64,000 bases of DNA, taken from positions 9,829,919 through 9,893,918 of the forward strand of contig JALIGW010000010.1 of the NCBI GenBank assembly GCA_023053685.1, given 5' to 3'. Shown here in pieces: positions 35,481-46,702 of the stretch (positions are counted from its first letter, which is position 1; each line of letters opens with the position of its first letter). The notes below the pieces were generated by a model. The model was not told the origin of the DNA. It ran no database searches and saw only the letters and a list, made by a program, of their open reading frames with translations. Source of the DNA: Diadophis punctatus similis. Lineage: Eukaryota > Chordata > Lepidosauria > Squamata > Dipsadidae. Made by a program: the position numbers and the translations under genes.

Positions 35481-36682
35481 TATTTTTCCCCCCTCTTGGT
35501 TAGGGATAAATAGTCTGAGTGGGAGGGTGAGCAGTTCAATTGGTTTGCTTACCAGTGCTTCATCCTCCGGATCGCTCTCGAACGCGGCTGGATCTTCCCT
35601 TTGAAATGCCGGGGTGTTGTTTTCAGCAGGAGGAGGGGGTGGTGGTCCCGTCATCTCGCTGCTCCTCAGGGCTGTTTCCCTCCCCCACTGGATGGGTCTC
35701 GTTGGTCTCTCCCCCGTTTGGCATTCGGGTTTCTGGGTGGGTGTTTGGGGCCAGCATTCGGGTGCTCGGTGTCCCTCCTTCCCGCATTTGTAACAGATTG
35801 GAGGTTTAGGGGAGAAGCCCTGTTGCCTTCTGAAGGGTTCTTTTCTCCATTGGGGTGGGGATTTCTTCCATGCTCTCCCCGTACGGTACTCATTCCTAGC
35901 CATATCAATCTCCGCTTCTTCAGCGGTGAGGTACCACTCATGCAGGTGATTTGGTGCACCCCTAGCCACGCAGGCATTATACAGATCGTCACTCAGCCCA
36001 TCCTTAAAACAGCTTACCAGGATGTCTTCTGGCCAGTTTAGCCGACATGCGAGGTCCCGGAATTCTTCAGTGTACTCCGCCACTGGTCGTCGTCCCTGTT
36101 TCACCACCTTAATACGGTCATGTGCTTTGCGGTCTGCCAGCGGGTCCTCGAATCGTCGTTGTAGGGCCGTCATGAATTGGTTGAAATTGCGCAGTTCGGG
36201 TGCGTCGTCGTTATGTAGGGTTACCATCCATCTGGCCGCGGCTCCTTCCAGGGCTAAGGTAACTGCTCGCACCCGAGATCCCTGGGTTTGGAACTCACGT
36301 CCATATTCTTGCATATAGGTGAGCACATGTGCTACGAAAAATCCCAATTGTTGTGGGTCCCCATCAAATTTCACCCCCAGGGGGGGAGTTTTCCTTTCTA
36401 GTTGTGGAGTTTGGAGTTGGTTAGGAAGTGGTGCCACTGCGTGTGCTGCCCTGGGGGGGTTTGTTGGGTTTCCTGCCGCGTCCTCCATCTGCACGCCTGC
36501 TCCCCAGAGGTTGTTGCCCCCCCAGTTTCCTCAGCGGTTGCTGTGCTCCCAGCGCTCGTTATCCGTCGTTCTGGGGTCCCTCGGATGTTGAGATTTTCTA
36601 ATGTTTCCATCACCAGCTGGGACAGGTATCTCTTCAACCGCCCCTCCCTTAGAGGCTCTTCGGTGGGTTCTTCCTGATCCAT
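35469..36682 (-). pseudogene. Gypsy gag
   Basis: Two overlapping minus frames: 36398-36682 (N-terminus, MDQEEPTEEPLREGRLKRYL) and 35469-36494 (341 codons) with a retrotransposon-gag domain (FVAHVLTYMQEYGREFQ, AARWMVTLHNDDAPELRNFN, FEDPLADRKAHDRI) and one CCHC zinc knuckle (CYKCGKEGHRAPEC, about residues 235-248). A small frameshift near 36400-36490 joins the two. Sushi-type Gag has the same layout and is the source of the mammalian RTL/PEG10 genes, but here it lies in a plain transposon. Confidence 0.85.
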
Positions 36683-36850
36683 GGCTGCTTCTAGCTCTAA
36701 TTCCCAACGGGGCTTCCGATCCCCCCGGTTAAGGGTGACACCTCTGGTTCTGCCATCCCAGCTGTCTTTTTTTCCAATGCCGATAGACCAGCGGGGCTTT
36801 CCAGAGGCCTCGAAATCTCCCTCAGCCTCTTTGCTGGGGAGTGCGGGATT

Positions 36851-37622
36851 ATAGATTCATATTCCTCAGGAATATGGGGAGGGATTTAAAAAGATTGCAA
36901 AACATTTGAAGATCAATCATTTACAAGGTCATTTACAAGTGGAGAAAATTTAAAAGAACTGCCATCTTGCCCAGGTGAGGCCATCCCAGCAAGTTCAGTC
37001 TGAGAATAAAATGCAAGATGCTGAGAGAAATCTCTAACCACAGAATTTCATTATGTAATCTACATTATCTATAGTTAATTCTTGCCATTAATGTCAAAGA
37101 ATCTGTCATTAAAAAGAAGTTGTATAAATTAATTCTACATGGGAGGTGTGCCAAGAAAAAAAACTTTTGCTATTGAAAAACAACATCATGGTAAGAATAA
37201 AGTTTGTTGTTGAACACCTAAGCAAAGACCTGGACTTCTCAAACAATGTTTTCCATTCTGATATTGATCTCTATGTTTGAATTAACAAGAAGCTGCTCAG
37301 ACAAGCAAGCGCTTCCTATTTTCTCTTGTAGGTTATAACAAAATTCTTGCTATAACCCCAATTAGGTAAATAGTTCCCCTTTTTTTGTAGCAGATGCCAG
37401 TGCCTACTGTACATTTAATCCTCATTAAAATAAACTTTTTTTTACTGATGCCTAAATTAAGCTATAAAAATTGTGCACAAAATCAGACTTATTGTAAGTT
37501 GAATTCTAGAGAATGTTCTTGCTATTTGGATTCACCATGGCAGATGGATGAAGGGTCTTTGATGCTGTAAGTAATTAATGTGTAAACCTTGGGAGACAGG
37601 GAAGATGAGCCACACCCTAGAC
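36851..37622. other. Unassigned AT-rich spacer
   Basis: No recognised repeat or gene between the truncated gypsy 5' side and the next DNA element. No second copy of the gypsy LTR is seen here. Confidence 0.45.
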
Positions 37623-37990
37623 CAGGGGTGGCCAAACCGTGGCACATGCACCAAACGTGGCTCATTGGATGATTGCAAGTGGCACATTGCAATCATCCAA
37701 CGGACAGAAAAGGTGACGCAGTTTTAGAAAGCGAAAGTGATTCCGACCTTCTTATTGTCCGATCCCCTTCTTCCTGCCTAATTCTGGAGAGCGTGCGCAG
37801 TTCGAAGTCAAACTCCGGTAGTGACAAAACGAAGTGAGCAACGTGCCCTAGGGCAGAGGAGGAAGTAGTCAGTCACAAGTGCCGGCCCCACTGCTCATGT
37901 GCCGCTCGATCCACCGCGTCTGGAGTGGGATCCATTTACACCAGCCAACCATTGCAGCAGAGCAAGCTTCAGAGAAGGTTGCAAATACAC
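37623..37990. mobile_element. hAT-like repeat end, CAGGGGTGGCCAAACC
   Basis: Starts CAGGGGTGGCCAAACCGTGG, a hAT-like terminus distinct from the other two families, followed by a GC-rich body. The matching right end (CCACCCCTG) was not found, so it is truncated or decayed and the right limit is a guess. Confidence 0.4.
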
Positions 37991-38011
37991 CACCATAGTT
38001 GCCCTTTAATG

Positions 38012-38155
38012 CAGGGGTGAAATGCTGCCAGTTCGGAAGGGCCGGTCAGTCGTTGCAGAGCCGATGGAGCTGGCGGCGGTCGCGGCGCGGGGCTTCTCCC
38101 GCCCGCTTCCCCCACCTGCCTGGATGCCGCCATTTGAGTTCTTCTACGCTCTGTG
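38012..38155. mobile_element. Truncated hAT-like repeat, CAGGGGTGAAATGC
   Basis: Begins CAGGGGTGAAATGCTGCCAG, then GC-rich sequence including GATGCCGCCATTTGAGTTCT, shared in part with the hAT element at 61217-61505. It is cut at about 38155 by an L1 3' fragment. Confidence 0.45.
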
Positions 38156-39235
38156 CAAGATAAGGGACTGAGTTAACTTAAACAACAATCACATCTTAAC
38201 ATTAGAAAGCCATGATCTACTCTTAGGCTGGCATTCCTTTTTATGGAACAAAGATAAGATCAAAATACTTTCGGAGACATACGGTCAGGGATGCACTAAT
38301 TACAATTTGGCTCGAAATAAAAAGAAAACATTATATCAAGATTCCAAAATGGCTGTCCACAATGGAAGCAATTATATACCCAAATACAATTGACAGAAAT
38401 AAAATGATAAAATATAAGGACATATTAGATGGAACCGTAGAGAAGAGTTAAACAGACAAAATATATTTATCGATTGGTGGATATATGCATGGATACAATC
38501 TCGATATAAGGCAGACATGGAGGAAAATGGAATTGAATTGGAACCAACAATTCTAGATAAACTTCTGATAGGCCCAGAAAATAAAATCATTTCCAAATTT
38601 TATAATTACCTACAACAATTTGAAAGAACTTAAGATGTGGTCAAAGGTCCCATGATTTCATGGGCACAAAATATAGGGCATAACATCCACTTGGCAGATT
38701 GGGAACAGGTATGGAATAGAAATCTCAAACTATCTAAATCAACATCATATAAAGAAAATTATTATAAAATGTGTGATAATGGCATTTAGCCCCAAGTAGA
38801 TTAGCCAAAATTTATCCAAATTTGTGCCCAATTTGTTGGCAATGTAAAAAAACACAAGGTACCTTCTTTCACATGTGGTGGTTGTGTCCCGAAACGAAAT
38901 TTTTTTGGAACAAAATACATAAATGGATGCAGGAAATAACCAAAGCAACAATAGAATTTACACCAGAGCTTCTCATCTTGGGAATATTCCAAAAAGATCA
39001 CAATCAAAATATCAAATACTTAATATTATATATTACTACCACAGCCAGGATAGTGTTTGCATAGTTTTGGAAAAACTCAGAAGTTCCTGCAGAAAGCATA
39101 ATAATTTAAAAAACTTACAAATGTGCCGAAATTGACAGACTTACAATAGAATTACAGGGCCAAAAAGAGTCGGACTATTATAATATTTGGGAAAAATGGT
39201 ATCAATGGATTGAACTTAGAAAAAAAGAAAAGTGA
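38156..39235 (+). pseudogene. L1-B ORF2 C-terminal region, broken
   Basis: Scattered frames encode HDLLLGWHSFLWNKDK (38210-38255), IGPENKIISKFYNYLQQFE (38570-38625), MISWAQNIGHNIHLADWEQV (38653-38710) and a Cys/His cluster CPICWQCKKTQGTFFHMWW (38824-38880), collinear with the ORF2 C-terminus of copies A and C. Multiple stops and shifts. Confidence 0.8.
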
Positions 39236-39435
39236 TAGCTAAAAGAATATTGCAATATGTAAATATGTAAATATAAATGTTTATGTAAGTATGACAAATG
39301 AAATAAGATCAAAGGTAATGTATTAACACTTTAACAACAGTTGAATTCTGTAACAATGTAGAATTGCTTAAAGAATTTTTGTAATTGTTATTTTATAGAA
39401 AAGTTTTGAAAATTAATAAAATTTATTTTAAAAAA
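38156..39435 (+). mobile_element. L1/Tx1-like LINE copy B, 3' end
   Basis: Severely 5'-truncated: the last third of ORF2, a short 3' UTR and a TTAATAAAATTTATTTTAAA tail ending in an A-rich run near 39435. The sequence aligns with 58400-59620 of copy C. A short CAAGAT repeat on both sides could be a target duplication but is too short to trust. Confidence 0.8.
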
Positions 39436-39591
39436 GAAAGAAAAAAAACCAAGATTGAAATCACATCACAATGCTGTGGAGTGATTTGAAACGCATTGGA
39501 CATGCAACGAACTCTTCAAATGTCATACAGTTGAAAACATTCTGCATGTAAGAATAGGAAATATATATATATATCTTACAGTATACCATGT

Positions 39592-39665
39592 TTTTTGGAG
39601 TATAAGACACACTTTTTCCCTCCTAAAAGAGGCTGAAAATTTGGGTGTGTCTTATACTCCAAATG
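39592..39665. mobile_element. Palindromic DNA-element end (GGAGTATAAGAC)
   Basis: TTTTTTGGAGTATAAGACAC and its partner GTGTGTCTTATACTCC form an inverted repeat around CTCCTAAAAGAGG-type sequence. Related to the motif at 420-467. Probably one end of a non-autonomous DNA transposon whose other end I could not fix. Confidence 0.45.
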
Positions 39666-40825
39666 TAGCCCCGCTCACTCGCCGTCCCCTACCCTTCGGC
39701 CTCCGCGCGTCCTCTTCCTGGCTGCAGAGATTGCCACTGACACTGACACTCAGTCGCTCATTCATCCCTCCCTCTCTCTCTTCCTCTTGCTGGCCAAGAT
39801 CAGCAGGCCAGATTCGGTGAGCTGAACGCACTGCCACCAACCAGGAGGAGAAGAACGGGAGAAATGCGCTCTCTCACAGCGCCTCCTCTCCCTCTTTTCC
39901 TCCTGGGCGGCGGCAGTGTGTCCAGCTGACCGAATCTGGCCTGCTGATCTCGGCCGGCAGCAGCAGCAGCAGCAGCTCTGACCCGATCCTGGCCAGCAAT
40001 GCTGCAGGCAAGAACCAGCCATGCCGATCCTGCTTCATGGCTGTGCAGACAGAGCCCGCACCAGCCACTGCTCAGAGCTCCAGCACCGGTCCCCCTCCCC
40101 CCCAGTCCCAGGTCGACAGGGCTAGGGCTGGAAAGAGTGTGCCAGAAACATCCCCAGGCACCCAGAGAGACTGTCAGCCTCCACACTGCTTGCTTGCTTC
40201 AGCTGCCATAGAAACAGGGGGAGGAGGGAGGTCAGGTATTTGGGAGTAGGGGGGAAGCTGTGCTGGAGATGTCTCTTCTTGTGTCTGATTAGGGGCCTAG
40301 GGAGGAAAGTTCTCGTCACGTACGGCCAGGCTGGTTGGACATGTTTACAGCCTACTCAAGGTCAATGGTTTTGGCAGACCAGATATGGAAGCCCAACCTG
40401 GGCATGTGCCCACATGACATCTTGGGGCATTGGGATTGAATGATTTGCTGGGGGGGGTTCTGAGGGGAGGGTTTTGGGATCATTTCTATATGCCATTTAT
40501 GCGCCTTTTGCCTCAGATCTTGCTTTCATGTTGTCTCTATCAGTTCTTGTCTAGTAAAAGTACTCTTCTCTATCAACATGGAGTTGGGGTCTTTCTTTCC
40601 TGGACTTTGAATGGAAGCACACCTGACAGAGACAGAACCTCCGGCCCTCGCTGGATCAGCTGATCAACGGGCTGCGGGCCGAGGTTAAGGGGCCAAGCAG
40701 CTGTGAGGTGATCGTGCTCACCACCTCCTGCACCTCAAAAAAAATAAGATCTCTCCGAAAATAAGGCCAAGCACTTATTTAGGGGTCAAAAGAAAATAAG
40801 ACGGGTCTTATTTTTGGGGAAACAC
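39666..40825. mobile_element. GC-rich repeat with long hairpin and DNA-element end
   Basis: Contains imperfect inverted arms at 39796-39848 and 39897-39949 (GATCAGCAGGCCAGATTCGG against CCGAATCTGGCCTGCTGATC), a short CAG run near 39957-39975, and at 40740-40825 an A-rich end with AAAATAAGGCCAAGCACTTA and AATAAGACGGGTCTTATTTT, itself a palindrome. The frames across it have no recognisable domain. I read it as one or two DNA-transposon-derived repeats rather than a gene. Confidence 0.4.
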
Positions 40826-40868
40826 GTGTATGTGTGTGTGTGTGTGTGTACACACACACACACACACA
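40826..40868. repeat. (TG)n(CA)n palindromic microsatellite
   Basis: A TG run to 40849 turns directly into a CA run (40850-40868), making a self-complementary tract next to the end of the preceding DNA element. Confidence 0.9.
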
Positions 40869-42177
40869 TATCACATAGTATTACTAAAGAATGAAGCATT
40901 TAAAATTCAGAATAATCAGAATACTTCCACTAGAATCAGTACATTCTGCATTTGTACACTCTTAGTACATATTTGATGATTATTTCAATCTATCTTCAGC
41001 TGCTTTTCAACACACTATAGTAAGATAAAATAATTTATATTTTTCTTTCCCTCCAATAACAAATTGGTCTATAAAATAAATACTAAGACATTCACTGTAC
41101 TGTCAATGATTGCACCAATATTCATAGCAGTGAGAAGTAACCTTTGTGAGATGCTGTGTCCACAAGACAATATATGTATTCACATTCTGTCTGCAATGCA
41201 ATGCCAATCATAAGGATTTGTTTAGATTAACTGAAGCTATCCAATCTGATTATTTGAAAAATTTTCTATCTTTGTATACATCATGAAAATGTTTTCTTAT
41301 AATTATAATCAAACAAAACGAGTTTTTCACACAACATCTATGACTTTTTGAATCAATCCACATAGTTCACATGCCACTCAGTATGTGAAGTCACCTACTG
41401 CCTTAGATATGTACAAAATTAATCAGGTCAGTATGATTCAAGTAGTACAGTAGGAAGTCTGTTTTCCTGCCACAGTAGGAGAATATACATCTGAATAGTG
41501 TTTAAGCAGTTTATTTACAATGTTTTCCTCTTCAAGTATTGGCAAGAATATTTTGCTATCGTAAAAGGAGGCAGGAGGAAAAAGTCACAATTCGGTGAAT
41601 TATCTTGTCTTTTAGCTACATTTTTAAGTGAAAAATAAAATAATGTGATCATTCCTTTATACATTTCTGTATTGCCTTCATTTGGAGCTTTTTCAGAGTT
41701 GTAAGAGCTATCTCTCAAAAATTATAATATATATTGCATATGTATGTATAGAATGTATCTTTCTATTCATATAACACCTTCAGAATTGTTGTAAGGAATA
41801 TCCTTCTGGGTTCAGTTCCAAGTGGGGAAAAAGACACTGGATTCATGGAAGTTGCTTGGAAAGAAGGTTTTAATGGTGGGCAGGAGCACATGGCACGAGC
41901 TCCTGAACAGAAAAGGTGGATCACATGCTTCCAGATGTGGGTGAGAAAAGGAAGGAAAAGATGCTGAGTCTCCTGGTTTTATGACCTCTGTTCGGCCCCA
42001 CCTCCTAGTTTCCTGTTCCTGGGTATGCAATGCACTCCGATTGGTGGTCAGACTCCCAAGGGGCCATGCAGTGGCAACTCTATAGGCTTTTGTCTGTCCC
42101 TGGCTTGGCTGTAATGAAAGGGCTTTGGGCAATTCCTTATATGGCTCTGTCTGAAGGAGATAAATCTTTATTATGTA
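40869..42177. other. Unassigned, partly repeat-like
   Basis: 40869-41800 is AT-rich and unrecognised. 41805-42140 is more GC-rich with no stop-poor frame of known family; it could be an LTR or another repeat interrupted by the LINE end that follows, but no ends or duplication were found. Confidence 0.35.
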
Positions 42178-42535
42178 GAAGATACAATACACGAGCAAAA
42201 CACGAGCACACAACAGATACAAACTCAAAGTGAACCACTCCAAACTTGACTGTAGAAAATATGACTTTAGCAACAGAGTGGTAAATGCCTGGAACTCACT
42301 ACCTGACTCTGTGGTTTCGTCACCAAACCCCCAAAACTTTACCCTCAGACTGTCCACTGTTGACCTCACCCAATTCCTAAGAGGTCAGTAAGGGGTGTGC
42401 ATAAGTGCACCAGCGTGCCTACCATGCCTGTCCTAATGTTCCCTCTTATCAGCACCCATCTTATGTATATAAACAATGTTATATCTATGTATATTACTAA
42501 CACGTACTTGACAAATAAAATAAATAAAATAAAAA
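42178..42535 (+). mobile_element. LINE 3' end, family X, copy 2
   Basis: Closely related to 21892-22252 over about 330 bases (shared GACTCTGTGGTTTC, CCCCCAAAACTTTA and AGGGGTGTGCATAAG motifs). It ends in an AAATAAAATAAAATAAAAAT tail instead of the long AAAT array of copy 1. Confidence 0.75.
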
Positions 42536-42859
42536 TAAGACTGCTCCAGGCTATTAGCAAAGGGGGGGGGCGTGAGTGAGCTGGGCTATTCCTTGCTGGC
42601 ATATTGAGAAAGGTGGGGGCTACTAAGAGTGAGTCTGTTTCCTTTCTAACAGAATGTTTCTCAATTTCTCTAGGGATATTCTATATAATATTCTGCCTTT
42701 TTAATATTTCCTAGGATATTTCATTTTTTCTAGGAGAGGGGTGGGTGCTAACTTCCTACAGAAAAAAATATGGATCATGGGTTTGATGGCATGAGTACCT
42801 GAAAATTTTGTCTGGTTTAAATCAATATGATCTACACTACACACTGTATAAACCTGTAT

Positions 42860-42873
42860 AACAATAATCAGTG
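42860..42873. repeat. Left target duplication of the L1 nest
   Basis: AACAATAATCAGTG, repeated perfectly at 63775-63788. Joining the outer flanks around one copy gives a continuous plausible target (CTGTAT-repeat-ACTTTATATC). Confidence 0.85.
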
Positions 42874-43796
42874 TGGAGGACGTGGAATAGTACCTTTCTG
42901 CTATCGGAGGATTACCTGCTGAGAGACAGTGGACCAGAGAAATTGGAGATTCAACACCAGATGAGAGACCAGAAACGGAGCGGAGAAACAACACATGGTG
43001 GATGACTTAGCAATTTTGAACGGAACGATCTCTACTATTGAGGCCAAGGGAAAACATCTGATTGCAGAATCCAAGAAAATCAAGACCTCTAAAATACTTA
43101 CAGGATTGCCGAGATCCACTTAATACCAACTGAAACTAGTACCGCTTAAAAAGAACTATATTATATAACTTTTTTCTATTTTTCACCTTTGAACACTTAT
43201 TTCATTTTTATCACCTATTTTACTTTACACCAAATATTCTACTATAATTAAATTTTCTACCCTCTCCTCTTCCTATTTATAGATTGTAAAAAAGAAAAAA
43301 TCTTATTTAGTGTCTATAAATGTAATATTTTTAATAATATACACTGATTTTGAAATAGTATTTTTAAGGAACGATTTAAAACAAATAGAGATATATATTG
43401 ATTGAATTGTAAAGTCTATAGAGGATACTTTGAACAATAATAGAAATATATAAACTGTAATCATAACTATAATTAGATTGGTTAAAATTATATAAAGGAA
43501 ACTACTGATATATTGTGATATTCTACTGTATAACTCTTTAACATATCTAAAATATTTAATTAGTTATTAATATAAGTACTATAGTAACATAGATCATTTA
43601 TAGATATATTTATATAGAATTTTTGGATAATTGGTACATTTAAGAACATAGAGAACTATATCAGTAATCGATAGAATATACAGGATTGATAGAGAATTAA
43701 ATAATACAACAGGGTAAACGGTTGTTATATGGTAATCTGGGAGAGGATCTACAAAATTTTAGAATAACAAAAATCAATCTTAAAAGAATTGACAAG
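42874..43796 (+). mobile_element. L1-C 5' UTR
   Basis: About 920 bases, starting TGGAGGACGTGGAATAG after the left duplication, first mixed then AT-rich, with no long frame. It ends in GAATTGACAAG and resumes at 54810 with TAATACAACAAATATGCCC, where ORF1 starts, so it lies immediately upstream of ORF1 in the uninterrupted element. Confidence 0.75.
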
Positions 43797-44013
43797 TGTT
43801 AATGTATTAGCAGAGTATTCCTTGTGTTACCAAGGTTGTGCATACAGAAACGTTTAGATTGAGTTCAGTTGTGAATAAATACTCAGCCACACACAGATAC
43901 ACTAACTTGAGTTAAAGTCTACTTTAAGAAATAGCATTTTCCTATAAACAGTCCAAAGTCATACACTTAATAGTCATAATAACAATCCAAGTATTATCAA
44001 GTACAAATACATT
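43797..44013 (-). mobile_element. Copia 3' LTR, distal piece
   Basis: Starts TGTTAATGTATTAG on plus, equal to 54342-54558 of the other LTR apart from a few substitutions, and stops at AAATACATT where the DIRS element begins. Confidence 0.93.
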
Positions 44014-44022
44014 CTCCATAGT

Positions 44023-44134
44023 GGGTGGAGCTAGCCTCCAAGGAATGGGTTAAATCTGCCCTCTAGCCAATAGGACCGAGTCTTAAAAAAGGTATAAATA
44101 GTGCCAACCTAGATTGGCACCCCCTCTTTTAATC
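44023..44134 (+). repeat. DIRS left inverted terminal repeat
   Basis: Exact reverse complement of 49946-50057 over 112 bases by eye. Includes TATAAATA at 44093-44100, so it may provide the promoter; the mirror copy of the TATA box lies at 49980-49987. Confidence 0.95.
44093..44100 (+). promoter_or_regulatory. TATA box in DIRS left ITR
   Basis: GGTATAAATAG lies about 820 bases before the ORF1 ATG. A promoter in the terminal repeat would allow a transcript covering all DIRS genes. Function is inferred. Confidence 0.5.
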
Positions 44135-44915
44135 TCGGTCCATTAGCCAAAGGGCATTGTGCTTCTCCACCTTGGAGGCCAGTTCCACAGCTATTGGATT
44201 CTGATTGTCTTAACTACAGTGAGTCTGCTTATCCATCTGTCTGTAAGTCTCCCCAGGTGACAGCTGTCATTACCATCTGTGTCTCTCCCTGGGTTGAGCC
44301 GGCTCAGGCGGCTGCCTGAGCTGTTTTTTCTCTCCCCAACGTTCCGGTGGGGGTGGCTACCTCCCTGGGAACCCTCACGTTGGGCATCTCCTGTCTACTA
44401 ATCGACTGCGGGGGGAAGCCAGAAAATTAACATCCGTACGCCGCAGAAGCCCTGCGCTTGGGCGGCCATCGGCTTACCCCCCCCCTCGGCTGGAGTGTTC
44501 CTCCCACAGCCGGTAAACGTCCTTCTGTGCGTTTTTCGGCCGCCCCGGCAGAACCCTAGATCTGCAAGGCCGACGTCGCCAGGCCGCTCCCCCAGGGGAA
44601 TCCCTGTCAGGCCTTCTTCGGCTGGAGGCCAGATCGGGCGCTCCTAAAGTGGCGCGAAAGGCCGTTTCCGAGCAGATAAGGCGACGTCACCGGCGGCCAT
44701 CTTGGAAGACGAATCCCTGCTCGCTGATTGGACTGCGCCCTTAGTGAGGTCAGCCGGCTGCCGGAGGATCCCTGCGCCGCCCGCTCATCAGCTGGGGAGC
44801 GCGCGCACGCGCAGTGCGTTCCTCTCCCCCCGCCGAGCTCAAAGCGCCGAAGAAAGCGGCTGGCAGAGATAGCCGCAGCAGATAAATAAACTTTTTTACT
44901 GTGTGGTGTTTACTG

Positions 44916-46702
44916 ATGGCGGAAGGTACCGGCAAGCAGGGGAAGGCAAAAGCGAAGTCAGCCAGACCCATTCCACCTGAGCCATCCACCGAAGCTCCCC
45001 AAATGCCGCATACCACCAACGACAGCAGGGATCGCTCCCCCATCCACACCCCTCCCCCTGCCAAGCCAAAGAAGTCTTCCAAGGCTTCTTCCAGGGGAGA
45101 TGGGCATAAGGGGGCTTCCAACAAGCATGCAGGGGATACTGAGGCGTCCCACCATGGCACCCCCCGTCCCCATGCCACTCCAGGGCACCACCCCAAGGGA
45201 CCCCTGTCAGGGGATCTCAGCCATGGGAAAAAAACCAGTCACTCACCTGACAACGTTTCCCTCGATGGCCCCAATGTCCTTTTACGTGAGGGCGACGTGT
45301 GGGGTGCCTCCCAGGTTCAGGAGCTGGACACTCGACGCAGGCCCTCTTCCAGCGCCCATGATGACCCATTGGAGGACCCTGCCATGCAACAACGAATGAA
45401 CGATGCCATACAACGTGGCATCGAGGCCGCGGTCAGGGCAATGGCGCGCCCCTCTCAGCCCATCCCACCACCGCGCAGGGCCGACTCACCTCCTCCTGTC
45501 CCGGCACCAGTCTCCTCCGACGAGATGGAGGATGACGAGTACTCCATCCACAGTTCCCCCATTCCAGCTGGGGACCTAGACAGGGAGGAAGGGGAACTTG
45601 ATGAACTGCCTGCAGCCGGGGAACAGCTCCATCCTCAGCTGTCAGATGATGAGGACTTGGCCCCAGAGCCGTCTACTTCCACCGCCCTTTTCCACCCTAG
45701 CCTTTTCCGCTCTTTACTACACAAGGCTAAGGCAACGGCCAACATTCCGTCGTTGGCAACCGATCCCCAGACTGCATCGGAACAGGGCGACCCCATATTT
45801 GGAGAGGCGTCCACGTCCCCATGGAGGTGATCCCTACGCCCAATTTATTCATCGAGGCAGTGACGAAACAATGGCAATCCCCTGCCACAGGTCCTTCTCC
45901 CACAAACCTCGACAAACGTTACTTTAACGTCTCTTCTCGACTGGCCCAGCACCTGCCAGTTCCAGACGTCGATCCACCTGTGTTGGCTCTCTATTCCAAC
46001 GCTCCCGTTCCAGGGGACCCGGACGACCTCCTACGCCCGGAGGAACGCCGTGTGGAATCTATCCTCCAACGCAATCACCAGGCGGCCGCATGGACGGTCA
46101 GAGCATCAACAACCGCGTCCTTCTTTTGCCGGACCTCCCTCAAATGGTTACATGGCCTTCAAGACCATATCCCTCAGGCTGACACAAGGGCGCACCAGGA
46201 TATAAACAAATTAATTGCTGCTGCCCAGTTCGCCTCCGACTCCACCTTGCAGGCAGGACGCTTCGCGGCCAGGGCAATGGGCACAGCGGTTGTGGCCAGG
46301 AGGATGCACTGGCTCCGCAGCTGACCAGCTGACCTGTGGCACAAATGGAAGCTAGCCGCAGCTCCGATTTCGGGTCAGTCGCTGTTCGGCCCGGCCCTCG
46401 ACCGCATTACCACCGAGAATAAGGACAAGAGGAAAGTTCTTCCCTCCTACACGAAGAAGTCCTACAACAAGGCCACCCCTTATCGTCGGGGGTCCAGAGC
46501 CTCTGACACTCCTTACAGTAGATACCAGAACCAATACCAATCTGGTCAGGGTCAATACGGGTCTTCCCAGCCTCAGTACGGGACCTCCCAGAATTCCTAT
46601 GGGTCACGGCAACGCTCGTCCGTTGACCGGCCTTTCCGGGGTGGGCAAACCAAACGGCCCTTTAGAGGAGCCGGTGGTCGCCCTTACCGCCGGTACAAGT
46701 AG
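44916..46702 (+). pseudogene. DIRS ORF1 (Gag-like), one frameshift and one stop
   Basis: The ATG at 44916 opens a Pro/Ser/Lys-rich N-terminal region (to about 45830). A frameshift near 45820-45830 passes to a second frame (45821-46321) with a conserved-looking segment (FNVSSRLAQHLPVPDVDPPVLALY, AAWTVRASTTASFF). A TGA at 46322, where a Trp codon would fit (LRS-stop-PADLWHKWKL), is followed by an in-frame tail rich in Arg, Tyr, Gln and Gly ending at 46702, probably RNA-binding. Layout matches DIRS Gag proteins. The end overlaps the RT frame. Confidence 0.75.

Larger units (their letters stand above)
32082..36850 (-). mobile_element. Ty3/gypsy chromovirus, 5'-truncated
   Basis: On the minus strand: gag, protease, RT, RNase H, integrase, chromodomain, then a 3' LTR (32082-32510). 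A C-terminal chromodomain marks the chromovirus branch, which in vertebrates includes Sushi-type elements. The 5' LTR and primer site expected just right of gag are missing; recognisable sequence ends near 36850 in AT-rich DNA. There is a deletion through the RT catalytic core and several frameshifts, so the copy is dead. Confidence 0.88.

Noticed and set aside
35469..36682. Domesticated Gag gene (RTL/PEG10-like)
   Set aside because: The frame is shifted, and it is followed by gypsy protease, RT pieces, integrase, chromodomain and an LTR, so it is an ordinary decayed transposon.
38150..39446. CAAGAT as the target duplication of L1 copy B
   Set aside because: Six bases in A-rich sequence is within chance, and the exact 5' end of the L1 piece is uncertain.
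39653..40663. Several 60-128-codon frames on both strands that could be host exons
   Set aside because: The region is a GC-rich hairpin repeat and the frames overlap each other on both strands, with no conserved domain or splice evidence.
44750..45196. Antisense 148-codon frame over the DIRS leader and ORF1
   Set aside because: It is a GC-rich shadow of the DIRS ORF1 strand, with no family resemblance.
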